Notes: generated by a model from the sequence alone, not told the origin. DNA of 22,046 nucleotides from an uncultured Christensenella sp. (GCA_910578245.1 CAJTPC010000013.1:15675-37720), one strand, 5' to 3'; shown: positions 1 through 7,789, counted from the stretch's first letter. A program made the numbers and translations.

Positions 1-30
1 CCGTATTAGATTTTGTATATTATTGATATG

Positions 31-246
31 TTATTCGCCTTTGTTGATGGGGGTATGTCCTACGAGTTCGTCAAGAGATACTTCGAGAAAATCCGCAAGT
101 ATGCAAAGACCTTCTATGCTTGGTTGACACGTGCCGTTCTCATAGTGAGAAATAGTACGTTGAGATACGCCGAGCAACTCTGCAAGGACAGTCTGCGATA
201 CTCTTTTGAGCTTTCTAAAAATTCTTAAATTTTTGCTAAAATTCAT
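31..246 (-). CDS. Small XRE-family transcriptional regulator (single HTH)
   Basis: A 71-aa protein that is almost entirely one Cro/C1-type helix-turn-helix (residues about 3-62). It shows the family pattern in order: a basic first helix, LAELLGVSQRTISHYENG across the recognition helix, and LADFLEVSLDELVG at the end. I chose the ATG at 246 over the in-frame ATG at 297 because a GAGAGGGA ribosome binding site lies 5 bases before it and the longer form only adds residues that do not belong to the fold. A promoter lies at 314-342. Family members are DNA-binding repressors or activators, often autoregulated. The target is not evident here, since the left neighbour is outside the window and the lipoprotein at 521 is divergent with its own promoter. 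A divergent-gene regulator role is possible but unproven. Confidence 0.85.
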   Translation of the reverse strand: MNFSKNLRIFRKLKRVSQTVLAELLGVSQRTISHYENGTCQPSIEGLCILADFLEVSLDELVGHTPINKGE

Positions 247-313
247 TATGATTCCCTCTCTTTTGTCTAAAAAATTTAATTTTTCAATATACTTCAAAGC
301 ACACTGTATTTAT

Positions 314-342
314 AATATAGCATAATTTTGCGTATATTTCAA
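314..342 (-). promoter_or_regulatory. Promoter for the XRE regulator
   Basis: On the minus strand, TTGAAA (337-342), a 17-base spacer and TATATT (314-319), with TGC directly before the -10. The start point would be near 307, giving a leader of about 60 bases. Position and spacing fit a housekeeping sigma factor. Confidence 0.65.
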
Positions 343-458
343 GAGTATTTTTAATTTTTTTTGTTGCGATATGCAAATGAGAGGTCGTTTTAGCTTTTCC
401 ATAAATAATTGTATTTTAATCAACGCATAATATTTATATATAAAAAATAGTTAAACAG

Positions 459-487
459 TTGATATTATGTAAGTCATTTGCTATAAT
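459..487 (+). promoter_or_regulatory. Promoter for the surface lipoprotein
   Basis: TTGATA (459-464), 17-base spacer, TATAAT (482-487) with an extended -10 TGC. Transcription would start near 494, so the in-frame ATG at 491 cannot be the translation start. This supports the ATG at 521. Confidence 0.75.
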
Positions 488-520
488 AAAATGGTACAAC
501 CAAGGTTAAAAGGAGTGAAT

Positions 521-3500
521 ATGAGAAATAAAATCACAATAATCGTCTGTATATTGCTCGTTGTGTGCATAGCTATGTTTGCAACTGCGTGTCAGCCTAA
601 AGACGCAGACGGATTGATAAAACTCTCTACGCCGAAGAATTTGGCGCTCAACGGTAGTGTGTTGAGTTGGGACGAAGTAAAAAATGCAAAAGAGTATTTT
701 ATTTCAATAAACGGAGAAGAGCAAGAACAAAGCGTCACCAATACGACTTGCGACTTAAGTTTAATCGTAAGGGGTTACGGCAATTTTTCAATCGCGGTTA
801 GAGCATACGGCGACGGTGAAAAGTACGGAACCAGCGACAAGAGTTCGGCTATCACTTATCGAAAGGGTAACGCTCTGGATACTCCTATCGTGACGATAAC
901 TGATAAAGTGGCGACTTGGAGCGCCAGTGACAGAGCGGTAAATTATTCTGTCAAGGTCACGGACCGTAAAGGTAAGACTATTGACGAGTTGACTACGGAG
1001 TCTTTGTCATATAGTTTTGACGACGAAGACCTTTACGGAGAATACGGAGAGTATATACTAAGTGTCATTGCAAATCCTGCGTCGGACGATACTGAATATT
1101 CTCCTTCTACTGCAGGCATAAAATCTTATTACAATTCAACGGTTTTGGCAGTTCCTGAGTTTAGCAGTATGTCAGGTACGACAATATCTTGGAAAGCAGT
1201 GTCTGCAGGCGGTGATTATAAGGTCACTTATACTTTGATAATGTTGGACGAGGACGGCAACATCGTAGGCAATTCGGGAGAATTGTCCAGCACAAGTTAT
1301 GCTTACCGTAATAAGTTCAATTTCGATGAGGTGGGCAAATATATCTTTAAGGTTAGAGCCAACGGCGATAACAACGTATATCTGACAAGTCCGTACAGTG
1401 AAGAAAACGAGGACTTCGTTATTAATAAGCTTGCGCCGATAGAACCGGACAATATCAAGTTGAATTATGCCAATGACGGCTCGGCAAAACTATCTTGGAA
1501 GATATCCGCCGATTCTAAAGCAACGGAGATTGCTCTCAATTTTGGTGCTCCTAATTTGACGACGACAGCTTTGACCAAAACAATTTCCAATAATCTCAAG
1601 TTTGTGGAAGCGTCAACGTACGATTTTTATAAGTATGACGCAGGCGGAGAAAACGGTATAGCTAAGCAAGACGGAACTACAATTCTCGTATATCGCGATG
1701 AGGCGGGGGACGCCATAATTCGTTACAACAGCGCAGATTACTCTCTCCAAGATGCAGACGGTAAAACAGTAACGTGGGCAAATTATTCGCATAGCGCGAA
1801 CAAAGTAGATATAATCTTCGACACAGCCAAGAGCGCGTTTGTCTATGATGTGAAAGAATATCACAATTCGGACGGTCACCTTGTAAATCAAGATACTTTG
1901 CAACTTAAGGTACAGCTTTTTGAAACCTCCGGAAAACCGCGTTTCTATTGGGATAGCGTAGACGGAGAGAGCGACTTAGCAGTAAATAGAGACGTAGAAT
2001 ACGGCGCTGACGGTACAACGATAATTTATCATACCTTTGAACTTATGCTCAACGACGTATTTATTAAAGATTCAACTGATTCTGACGATAAGTATACCGT
2101 AAACGATGAGTTTTACGGAAAGCTCTATGACGTGTCGCTTTCGGCAAATCGCAACGACTCTAACAAATATATTGCAAGCCAAAGCGTTACGGTAGAAGGG
2201 CAGTATATGAGCTATAAGGTGCCTGAATATAGGGACGGTAAATATATCGTTACTAATGCCGGCGAATACGCTTATATAATTTTGAATGCATTTATTAATC
2301 CTAGTAGCGCCAACGAATTCTCAATCGAGAATAACATCGATTTCAACGGCTATGAAATCGCTCAAATAGCCAATTTCAAAGGCATTATCGATGGCAATAA
2401 TCATACAGTATCTAATATTTTACTGGGCAACAAAGTATTGACGGCAGACGGCGTCATGAAGAACGATAACCAAGAAACTTTGCAGTATGCTATGTTTGCA
2501 GATATCGATAGTAATTCTATAATTCGCAACGTATTCTACGTTGGTATGAGTTTTGCAGGGTATGACTTGGAGAAACTAAGCGACGAGGTTAAAACTATCC
2601 AAGTCGCTCCTATAGCAATCAATAACAACGGAACAATCAGCAACGTGCTAGTTCAAATAAATTCTATAAAGGCAGAAAGCGCTGACGTAGCGGGTATGGT
2701 TATCAATAACAACGGAACAATAAATACAGCGTCGGTTTACGCTACGCTCGAAGGTAGAAACGTAGGTGGTGTAATGATAAACAATAAAGCAACTGCCGAA
2801 GTTTCTAACGTAGGTTTTTACGGCAAAGTTATAGCTGCCGTTGGCAAAGTTTTGCCGAACGGAGCGCAGTTGAATACAATAGGCGGAGCCGGATTTGTTG
2901 TAAACAACGAGGGTAAGATTGAGAATAGCTTTGCGATAGGCGATATCGATGATAACGATAAGAGCTTTGTAAGCGTAACGGCAGAGCAACTTAGCGGTAT
3001 CTACGCAGGCGGTTTTGTTGCAATAAATAGCGGTAGCATAACAAATTCTTACAGCGGTGAATTTACTCTCAACAACATAATCGCTACAGTTACGGCAAAC
3101 GGAAACAATGCTTACGCAGGCGGTTTTGTAGGATATAATGACGGCGCTATAGAGTCTAGCTACTCAACAAACGAAGGAGCAGGAAGTATAGCGGGAGGCT
3201 TTGCGGGATTCAACGGCAATAGCGCTAGTATAATTAGCAGTTATTCCACCGGTGGCGCTCGCAACTCAGACGAGAACAGCGATAGAGGCGCATTCGTAGG
3301 CAGAAACGAAGGAACTAACAATATTGTTAATTGCGCAAGCTACTCTAGAGACGGCAGAGATAATAAGGCTGTTGCTGGCGTGACTTCAACAGACAGCCTA
3401 GAGGAAATCGTTGGTATACTTTACGGCGAAAATGAAGCTAAAATGGGTATGGTAGAAGAAGAGAACGGATCTCGCAGATACCGCAATCCTATAATCAAAG

Positions 3501-3721
3501 GGCTTATTTACACCAAAGATAATACGCTTACTGCTCGTCCGGGACAGACAGGCAATGACTTGTCAGACGTATTGACGCGCATAGCATTATTAAGCGATGA
3601 TGCAGGAGAAATCACGATTATCGTACACGGTAACAATACCGGCAAGGGTAACAAGATAGTTATCGAACTCAAGGCAGACGGCGATATTGCGTCAAGATAT
3701 ATTTACGGAAATATTATTTAG
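521..3721 (+). CDS. Large surface lipoprotein with Fn3-like modules and GLUG-type repeats
   Basis: A 1066-aa predicted exported lipoprotein. The N-terminus has a short basic stretch, a hydrophobic helix and a lipobox-like FATAC, giving lipidated Cys24. Residues about 35-305 hold three fibronectin-III-like modules (each starting with L-x-x-P and a W-containing strand such as VLSWDEV or ISWKAV), with a fourth from about 308. The middle (about 380-590) is not recognised. From about residue 600 the protein resembles the region that precedes GLUG repeats, then at about 695-945 come some eight copies of a repeat based on (I/V)NN-x-G-x-I-x-N-(S/A), late ones reading GGFVGYNDG. Such repeats are found on adhesins and peptidase-linked surface proteins. 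The start at 521 has AAGGAG five bases upstream. No LPXTG or enzyme signature is visible. Role is probably adhesion or surface structure. A strong terminator follows. Confidence 0.85.
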   Translation: MRNKITIIVCILLVVCIAMFATACQPKDADGLIKLSTPKNLALNGSVLSWDEVKNAKEYFISINGEEQEQSVTNTTCDLSLIVRGYGNFSIAVRAYGDGEKYGTSDKSSAITYRKGNALDTPIVTITDKVATWSASDRAVNYSVKVTDRKGKTIDELTTESLSYSFDDEDLYGEYGEYILSVIANPASDDTEYSPSTAGIKSYYNSTVLAVPEFSSMSGTTISWKAVSAGGDYKVTYTLIMLDEDGNIVGNSGELSSTSYAYRNKFNFDEVGKYIFKVRANGDNNVYLTSPYSEENEDFVINKLAPIEPDNIKLNYANDGSAKLSWKISADSKATEIALNFGAPNLTTTALTKTISNNLKFVEASTYDFYKYDAGGENGIAKQDGTTILVYRDEAGDAIIRYNSADYSLQDADGKTVTWANYSHSANKVDIIFDTAKSAFVYDVKEYHNSDGHLVNQDTLQLKVQLFETSGKPRFYWDSVDGESDLAVNRDVEYGADGTTIIYHTFELMLNDVFIKDSTDSDDKYTVNDEFYGKLYDVSLSANRNDSNKYIASQSVTVEGQYMSYKVPEYRDGKYIVTNAGEYAYIILNAFINPSSANEFSIENNIDFNGYEIAQIANFKGIIDGNNHTVSNILLGNKVLTADGVMKNDNQETLQYAMFADIDSNSIIRNVFYVGMSFAGYDLEKLSDEVKTIQVAPIAINNNGTISNVLVQINSIKAESADVAGMVINNNGTINTASVYATLEGRNVGGVMINNKATAEVSNVGFYGKVIAAVGKVLPNGAQLNTIGGAGFVVNNEGKIENSFAIGDIDDNDKSFVSVTAEQLSGIYAGGFVAINSGSITNSYSGEFTLNNIIATVTANGNNAYAGGFVGYNDGAIESSYSTNEGAGSIAGGFAGFNGNSASIISSYSTGGARNSDENSDRGAFVGRNEGTNNIVNCASYSRDGRDNKAVAGVTSTDSLEEIVGILYGENEAKMGMVEEENGSRRYRNPIIKGLIYTKDNTLTARPGQTGNDLSDVLTRIALLSDDAGEITIIVHGNNTGKGNKIVIELKADGDIASRYIYGNII

Positions 3722-3730
3722 TGAATAAAA

Positions 3731-3757
3731 ACAGACCTCTTCGGAGGTCTGTTTTTT
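3731..3757 (+). terminator. Intrinsic terminator after the lipoprotein (works both ways)
   Basis: Perfect 9-bp stem ACAGACCTC / GAGGTCTGT with a TTCG tetraloop, followed by a T-run on the plus strand and preceded by an A-run, so it can also end the convergent acetyltransferase gene. Confidence 0.9.
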
Positions 3758-3758
3758 A

Positions 3759-4235
3759 TTATTTTAATTCACACACCATTATGTATTCTTCTGAATTTTC
3801 TTCAACTATTATAAAACCAATGCGCTTATACATTTTAACTGCGTAATTCTCTTTTTGAACAGCAAGCGAAACTCTTTTGTAACCGCGATATTTGAGTAGC
3901 GAAATCATATTTCGCATTAGACTTGTTCCAATGCCGTAGCCTCTATAGTTTTTGTAAATAGAAATAGCGAGCGATGGGGTATCATTGTCTATATGTCCGT
4001 AATCGTTCATAATTCTTGCCCATACAGCTCCGATAATCTTACCGTCTATTTCCGCAACTAATGCTACGTCGTCTTTTTGCTTTCCAAAGTCTTTGACGTA
4101 GACTTGTAATTCTTCTTGTTCGATTATATTCTTGGGAGGCGGAGTAACGCCTTGAGGAATGAAAATCGCATTATACAAAAAGTCGTTTAATAGAAAGTAT
4201 TCGTTTGGTTGCATTTCTCTTACGTTATATTCCAT
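3759..4235 (-). CDS. GNAT family N-acetyltransferase
   Basis: A 158-aa GCN5-related acetyltransferase, which moves an acetyl group from acetyl-CoA to an amine. Strand beta-1 is at residues 3-9. The acetyl-CoA pyrophosphate loop (motif A) is YRGYGIGTSLM at 97-107, matching R/Q-x-x-G-x-G. Motif B follows with N130 and Y136 in a stretch ending in RIGF. Substrate unknown; the family covers small molecules, antibiotics and protein N-termini. The gene is alone, convergent with the lipoprotein. The ATG at 4235 has no Shine-Dalgarno sequence. A promoter places the transcription start on or beside this A, so the mRNA seems leaderless. The next Met (residue 8) would remove beta-1, so the listed start is preferred. 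Confidence 0.88.
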   Translation of the reverse strand: MEYNVREMQPNEYFLLNDFLYNAIFIPQGVTPPPKNIIEQEELQVYVKDFGKQKDDVALVAEIDGKIIGAVWARIMNDYGHIDNDTPSLAISIYKNYRGYGIGTSLMRNMISLLKYRGYKRVSLAVQKENYAVKMYKRIGFIIVEENSEEYIMVCELK

Positions 4236-4241
4236 AAGTCT

Positions 4242-4269
4242 ATTATAGCAATTTTGGAAGAAAAGTCAA
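4242..4269 (-). promoter_or_regulatory. Promoter for the GNAT gene (leaderless)
   Basis: Minus strand TTGACT (4264-4269), 16-base spacer, TATAAT (4242-4247), extended -10 TGC. Only six bases separate the -10 from the start codon. Confidence 0.7.
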
Positions 4270-4301
4270 AGAAGTTTTTGAATAAGCCTACCTAATTTTG
4301 A

Positions 4302-4330
4302 TTGACAAATAGATAAGAATTAACTATAAT
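4302..4330 (+). promoter_or_regulatory. Consensus promoter for tRNA-Arg
   Basis: Exact TTGACA (4302-4307), 17-base spacer and exact TATAAT (4325-4330). The transcript would begin near 4337, 15 bases before the mature tRNA. Confidence 0.85.
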
Positions 4331-4351
4331 GTCAAATGTACCTCAACTAAT

Positions 4352-4428
4352 GCACTCATAGCTCAATTGGATAGAGCGTTCGGCTACGGACCGAAAGGTT
4401 GGGAGTTCGAGTCTCTTTGGGTGCACCA
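4352..4428 (+). tRNA. tRNA-Arg (anticodon ACG)
   Basis: A 77-base tRNA with the CCA end encoded. The acceptor stem is GCACTCA / TGGGTGC, the D stem GCTC / GAGC, and the anticodon stem TTCGG / CCGAA closes the loop CTACGGA, whose anticodon is ACG. The variable loop has five bases and the T loop is TTCGAGT. The A at position 34 is the usual substrate for deamination to inosine, reading CGU, CGC and CGA. The T stem has two stacked G-U pairs at its outer end, slightly weaker than usual. It is transcribed alone from its own promoter. Confidence 0.96.
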
Positions 4429-4429
4429 G

Positions 4430-4466
4430 ACGCAACCTTATTCGAATGATTTCGTTAAGGTTGCGT
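4430..4466 (+). terminator. Terminator after tRNA-Arg
   Basis: An 11-bp perfect stem (4430-4440 with 4456-4466, ACGCAACCTTA paired with TAAGGTTGCGT) immediately after the CCA end, followed by a T-rich stretch. It sits between two convergent genes; the minus-strand side has no T-run. Confidence 0.75.
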
Positions 4467-4482
4467 TATTTATTGGGAATAT

Positions 4483-5016
4483 TTAGCTAAAAGAATTATT
4501 GATTTTTTTGTTATTTTCTGTAGATGAAATGATTGATTTTTTAGAGCGTATTATGATAGATACTAACGTAACTACGTATAACACACAGCACGTTATTAAT
4601 ACTGCGCTAAACCAAATATAAAAAGATTGAGCGTTGCTCAAATATTTATCATACATAGCTACGATAAATATGAGATAAGCTAATTGAAAAGTTCCAAGTA
4701 ATCCGTGAGTAATGGAGATGCTGATTTTTTCATAGGGTGTTTGCTCAAGTACTAAATATGCTATAATATCCGATACTAAAAGCACAACTACTAAAATAAA
4801 ATGGATGAAAATTTCATTACGGCTTGCGTATCTATCTATCGTCCAGTCACTTGTCCAATGAGCGGGGATAGTTTGTGGTAAAAATCGCCAAAGAGCAATA
4901 AATGAGATTGTGCAAAAAAATGACACAAAAACGTTTGCTGAAAAAAGACACTTATTTAGTATTGTTTGATTTTTACGGTTATTCTTATTAGCGACTTTAA
5001 TATTTTTACCAAACAT
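4483..5016 (-). CDS. DUF1648-domain membrane protein (SdpI-like)
   Basis: A 177-aa protein with four predicted membrane helices (about 24-43, 70-90, 104-121 and 132-156) and a lysine-rich tail. Between helices 1 and 2 lies the DUF1648 signature: IPAHW at 50-54 followed by D61-R-Y. In characterised relatives such as Bacillus SdpI this fold gives immunity to a secreted toxin and can act as a signal receptor, but most members are uncharacterised. No toxin gene or SdpR-like repressor is next to it, so immunity is only a possibility. AAAGGA precedes the ATG at good spacing, and a consensus promoter is present. Single-gene transcription unit. Confidence 0.8.
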   Translation of the reverse strand: MFGKNIKVANKNNRKNQTILNKCLFSANVFVSFFCTISFIALWRFLPQTIPAHWTSDWTIDRYASRNEIFIHFILVVVLLVSDIIAYLVLEQTPYEKISISITHGLLGTFQLAYLIFIVAMYDKYLSNAQSFYIWFSAVLITCCVLYVVTLVSIIIRSKKSIISSTENNKKINNSFS

Positions 5017-5036
5017 AGTTATTTCCTTTAATATTT

Positions 5037-5065
5037 ATTATAGCAGTAGATATGACAAATGTCAA
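5037..5065 (-). promoter_or_regulatory. Consensus promoter for the DUF1648 gene
   Basis: Minus strand TTGACA (5060-5065), 17-base spacer, TATAAT (5037-5042), extended -10 TGC. The -35 overlaps a small inverted repeat, TGACA-AA-TGTCA (5053-5064), which could be an operator but may be chance. Confidence 0.8.
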
Positions 5066-5124
5066 ATTTGGTTTTAATCAAGGCGATATGGCGAGCGATA
5101 GAGTATCATAGTTGATATGGTATA

Positions 5125-5154
5125 CAAAAAGCAAGGCGTAAAGCCTTACTTTTG
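5125..5154 (-). terminator. Terminator of the DUF1538-PII operon
   Basis: Hairpin with core AAGGC / GCCTT and flanking A/T pairs (CAAAAG against CTTTTTG), 26 bases after the last stop codon. It separates the operon from the DUF1648 promoter. Confidence 0.65.
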
Positions 5155-5179
5155 CTTATATTGTTTTCTTTTAATTATT

Positions 5180-5587
5180 TTACTTTTTTTCTTTGGTATT
5201 TTTTGAGTTATTTTCTTTCTTGTCAGATTTCTTCTCGTCTACCTTACCGTCTTCGGTAGGCGTAGCGGGGGAGGCGGAAGGCGAGGAGATACCCACGACT
5301 TCGTCTACGGCGATGGAAAAGGCGATGCCTTTGCCTTCGCTCTTAAGTCCTGCGTTGCGGTAAATTGCGTGAAGTACGTTGTCCTTAATATCCGCAGGGA
5401 CCAAAATCAAGACAATATCTTTATCGGGTTGTATGGCTATATGGAAAAACTGCTCGGCTTCTTTATTGGCGGTACCGCGCGCATGGATAACCGTTCCGCC
5501 ACGAGCGCCTTCTTCCTTTGCCGCGTCCATAACTAGTTCTGAAAATCCGGCGTCTACTATGCATAAAACCATTTCATAATTGTTCAT
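5180..5587 (-). CDS. PII-like protein 2, with charged C-terminal tail
   Basis: A 135-aa protein whose first ~100 residues fit the PII (GlnB-like) ferredoxin-like fold: strand MVLCIVDAG at the start, helix, GTANKEAEQFFHIAI where the T-loop would lie, and KSEGKGIAFSIAVDEVVGI matching the B-loop and last strand of GlnB. The T-loop is shortened and has no Tyr51 uridylylation site. Residues ~101-135 are a Ser/Pro/Thr then Lys/Glu-rich disordered tail not found in classic PII. It is the last gene of the operon; its ATG shares one base with the preceding stop codon (TAATG), and AAGGAG lies inside the upstream gene, implying translational coupling. Likely a sensor or regulator of the DUF1538 protein; the ligand is unknown. 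Confidence 0.8.
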   Translation of the reverse strand: MNNYEMVLCIVDAGFSELVMDAAKEEGARGGTVIHARGTANKEAEQFFHIAIQPDKDIVLILVPADIKDNVLHAIYRNAGLKSEGKGIAFSIAVDEVVGISSPSASPATPTEDGKVDEKKSDKKENNSKNTKEKK

Positions 5588-6048
5588 TATTTGCTCTCCT
5601 TAACCGTCATTCTGTTGTTGCTTAAAAAGCCGTAAATCAGCGTGCCTATTACGCTTGTCAAAGGTATCGTGCAGGCTACGCCTTTACCGTCCTTTATGGT
5701 GTGGAATTTCTCTTCCAACGTGCGCAATGCTTCATGAATTTTGTCTTCTTGTATTACGCCGAGAATAACTGCCTTATCGCTGTCTGTCAAACCTAGCAGG
5801 CTCATCATTTTGGCGTTTGCCGTACCTTCTGCAAGTATGACCATTTGCATATTTACTTCAAAGGACTGTATAAGGTCGGTATAATATTCGGCTTTTTTCC
5901 TAGCGATTATTGTCACAAGAAGTTTGAGCCTATTACTCTTGACCGTATTAGACGCAGTAACTGAAGGCTTTGCTTTTTGGGAAGCGTTTTGTTTGCTTTC
6001 TTTTTTGCTATCGGTTGCGTGTTCTTTATTGTGGTTTTTATCTCCCAT
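5587..6048 (-). CDS. PII-like protein 1, with charged N-terminal extension
   Basis: A 153-aa protein. Residues 1-40 are Lys/Asn/Ser-rich and probably disordered. Residues ~41-145 fit a PII-like fold: RLKLLVTIIA, a helix, then the short loop AEGTANAKMMSLLGL in place of the T-loop, and KDGKGVACTIPL at the B-loop position. It shares the GTAN motif and general plan with the downstream protein but the two are clearly diverged paralogues. No Tyr51 equivalent is present. Its Shine-Dalgarno sequence overlaps the stop codon of the DUF1538 gene (TAGGAGGG), which suggests coupled translation. In classic systems PII proteins bind ATP/ADP and 2-oxoglutarate and block or free a partner such as AmtB; here the neighbour suggests the DUF1538 protein as partner (inference). 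Confidence 0.8.
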   Translation of the reverse strand: MGDKNHNKEHATDSKKESKQNASQKAKPSVTASNTVKSNRLKLLVTIIARKKAEYYTDLIQSFEVNMQMVILAEGTANAKMMSLLGLTDSDKAVILGVIQEDKIHEALRTLEEKFHTIKDGKGVACTIPLTSVIGTLIYGFLSNNRMTVKESK

Positions 6049-6057
6049 ATAGCCCTC

Positions 6058-7599
6058 CTACTTAAAGTAAATAATCTGCTCGTCGTCGGCAGAGAGTATT
6101 CTCTTCATAGCTATCTTATTGCGTACCTTTGCCGACATAATGGCTTTGAAACCTAGCGCCTGAATTGTAATCAAAGGCGTCATTGCTACCATTGCGACCA
6201 CGCCGAAAGCGTCGGTTAAGATAGAATCCGGTCCGCCGTTGACGGCGACGCACGAGCCTACGATTAATGGCAAAATAAAACTTGAAGTCAATGGACCGCT
6301 GGCAACGCCGCCGGAATCGAACGCTATCGCCGTGTAAATTCTGGGTACGAAGAATGATAGTCCCAAAGAAATAAGATAACCCGGTATCAAATAGTATAAA
6401 AGCGAGAAGTGGAATATAATTCTAATAATAGAAAGACATAGGGATATGCCTACCGCTATTGATAGCGCGAGCATCATTTCTATTTTCTTGACACCGCCGC
6501 CGGTAACTTGTTCAACTTGCTTATTGAGAACGTGTACCGCAGGCTCCGCCAATACTACTACAAAACCTATTACGAATCCAAATACGGCAAGAATAGCTTT
6601 GGAGTAACTTGCTATCTCTGTGCCGAGTTTGTAGCCGATGGGCATAAAGCCTACTTCCACTGCGACTAGGAATATGACCAAGCCCACGAAGGTGTAGGCG
6701 ATACCTATACCAATCTGAGCTAGTTTTTGACGGGGAAGTTTAAGCACCGTAAATTGCAATATTAGGAAGAATGCAACTATCAAAGCCAAAGCTACGCCAA
6801 CGTTCTTGACGTTGCGCAAAAGCGCGTGACCTATTGACTTAAGGCTCTCCTCTACAGTGTCGTAGGAGGCGAGAGCATTTAACGTATCTTGCGATATTTC
6901 GCCTTTGGAGCAAAGCGCAAGTATCATTACCGCAATTATAGGACCAATAGAGCATAATGCTATAAGACCAAAGCTGTTTTCGTTGGCGTCCCTACCGCCG
7001 ACGGTAGTGGCTATACCAAATCCGAGCGCCATAATAAAAGGAACAGTAATAGGACCCGTAGTTACGCCACCCGAATCGAATGAAATGGAAAGGAAGTCGT
7101 TCTTTCCGCATTCAATAAGTATTGCGCAAATTGCAAACAGCATCATATAGAAAAACATCAAAAGCATTGAAAGGCTTTTGTGGAATACTATTTTGAGAAT
7201 GGAAAGGATAAGGAATATGCCCACGCCTACGCCTACGGTAATGATAAGTACCATATTGTTCATAACTTCGCTGACTTGCGAAGCAAGGACGGAGAGGTCA
7301 GGTTCCGCAACGGTAATGAGTACGCCCATTACAAAACATACGGATATGAGTACGACTACCTTTTTTGATTTAGTAAGTCCCGTACCTACGTGTCCGCCCA
7401 TAGGCGTCATTGCTAAATCCGCTCCCAGATTGAACAGTCCAATACCCAATATAAGCAATACGGCGCAAATAGCAAATGTGATGCGCTCGGTTGCGTTCAA
7501 AGGCGCTAAGGGGGTAAAAGAAAGAATAAGTACGATAACCGCAATCGGCAAAACCGAAATAAATGATTCTTTAAGTTTTAATAAAAGCGCCTTAATCAT
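6058..7599 (-). CDS. DUF1538 integral membrane protein (tandem duplicated, putative transporter)
   Basis: A 513-aa very hydrophobic protein with about 12 membrane helices. It is an internal duplication: half 1 has AEPDLSVLASQV (98-109) and FDSGGVTTGPIT (174-185), and half 2 has AEPAVHVLNKQV (351-362) and FDSGGVASGPLT (427-438). The repeated FDSGG and AEP motifs probably line a central pathway, as in other two-repeat transporters, but no substrate is established for DUF1538. It heads an operon with two PII-like genes, an arrangement like amtB-glnK, which makes a PII-gated transporter of a nitrogen-linked or other small solute the best working idea. GGAG precedes the ATG. The promoter lies in the divergent region shared with lacZ. 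Confidence 0.88.
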   Translation of the reverse strand: MIKALLLKLKESFISVLPIAVIVLILSFTPLAPLNATERITFAICAVLLILGIGLFNLGADLAMTPMGGHVGTGLTKSKKVVVLISVCFVMGVLITVAEPDLSVLASQVSEVMNNMVLIITVGVGVGIFLILSILKIVFHKSLSMLLMFFYMMLFAICAILIECGKNDFLSISFDSGGVTTGPITVPFIMALGFGIATTVGGRDANENSFGLIALCSIGPIIAVMILALCSKGEISQDTLNALASYDTVEESLKSIGHALLRNVKNVGVALALIVAFFLILQFTVLKLPRQKLAQIGIGIAYTFVGLVIFLVAVEVGFMPIGYKLGTEIASYSKAILAVFGFVIGFVVVLAEPAVHVLNKQVEQVTGGGVKKIEMMLALSIAVGISLCLSIIRIIFHFSLLYYLIPGYLISLGLSFFVPRIYTAIAFDSGGVASGPLTSSFILPLIVGSCVAVNGGPDSILTDAFGVVAMVAMTPLITIQALGFKAIMSAKVRNKIAMKRILSADDEQIIYFK

Positions 7600-7665
7600 T
7601 ATTGCTCCAATCTTTTCACTACACTGTAAGATAATTTATTCATAAATAAATACAAAGTCTTATAT

Positions 7666-7694
7666 ATTATATCATAATTTTAAGTATTAGGCAA
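7666..7694 (-). promoter_or_regulatory. Promoter for the DUF1538-PII operon
   Basis: Minus strand TTGCCT (7689-7694), 17-base spacer, TATAAT (7666-7671) with extended -10 TGA. The start point near 7659 gives a leader of about 60 bases. Confidence 0.65.
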
Positions 7695-7760
7695 CTGTAC
7701 AATTTTGGTTTTCTACAAATTTAAACATAAAACATGTTTGATATTATATGGATTTTTGTA

Positions 7761-7789
7761 TTGAAATTATAGATTATTTGTGATATAAT
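7761..7789 (+). promoter_or_regulatory. Promoter for the beta-galactosidase gene
   Basis: TTGAAA (7761-7766), 17-base spacer, TATAAT (7784-7789), extended -10 TGA. The predicted start near 7796 lies just before the palindrome ACGCGCGT (7799-7806), a possible repressor site in otherwise A/T-rich DNA. Confidence 0.75.

Noticed and set aside
491..520. Longer N-terminus for the lipoprotein from the ATG at 491
   Set aside because: It lies at the predicted transcription start, has no ribosome binding site, and would put ten extra residues before a normal lipoprotein signal peptide.
2600..3350. DNA repeats in the lipoprotein gene as a possible mobile or recombination region
   Set aside because: They reflect the repeated GLUG-type protein motif; the copies differ at the DNA level apart from short stretches.
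4483..5065. DUF1648 gene as part of a toxin-immunity (Sdp-like) cluster
   Set aside because: No toxin precursor or SdpR-like repressor gene is adjacent; the neighbours are a tRNA and an unrelated operon.
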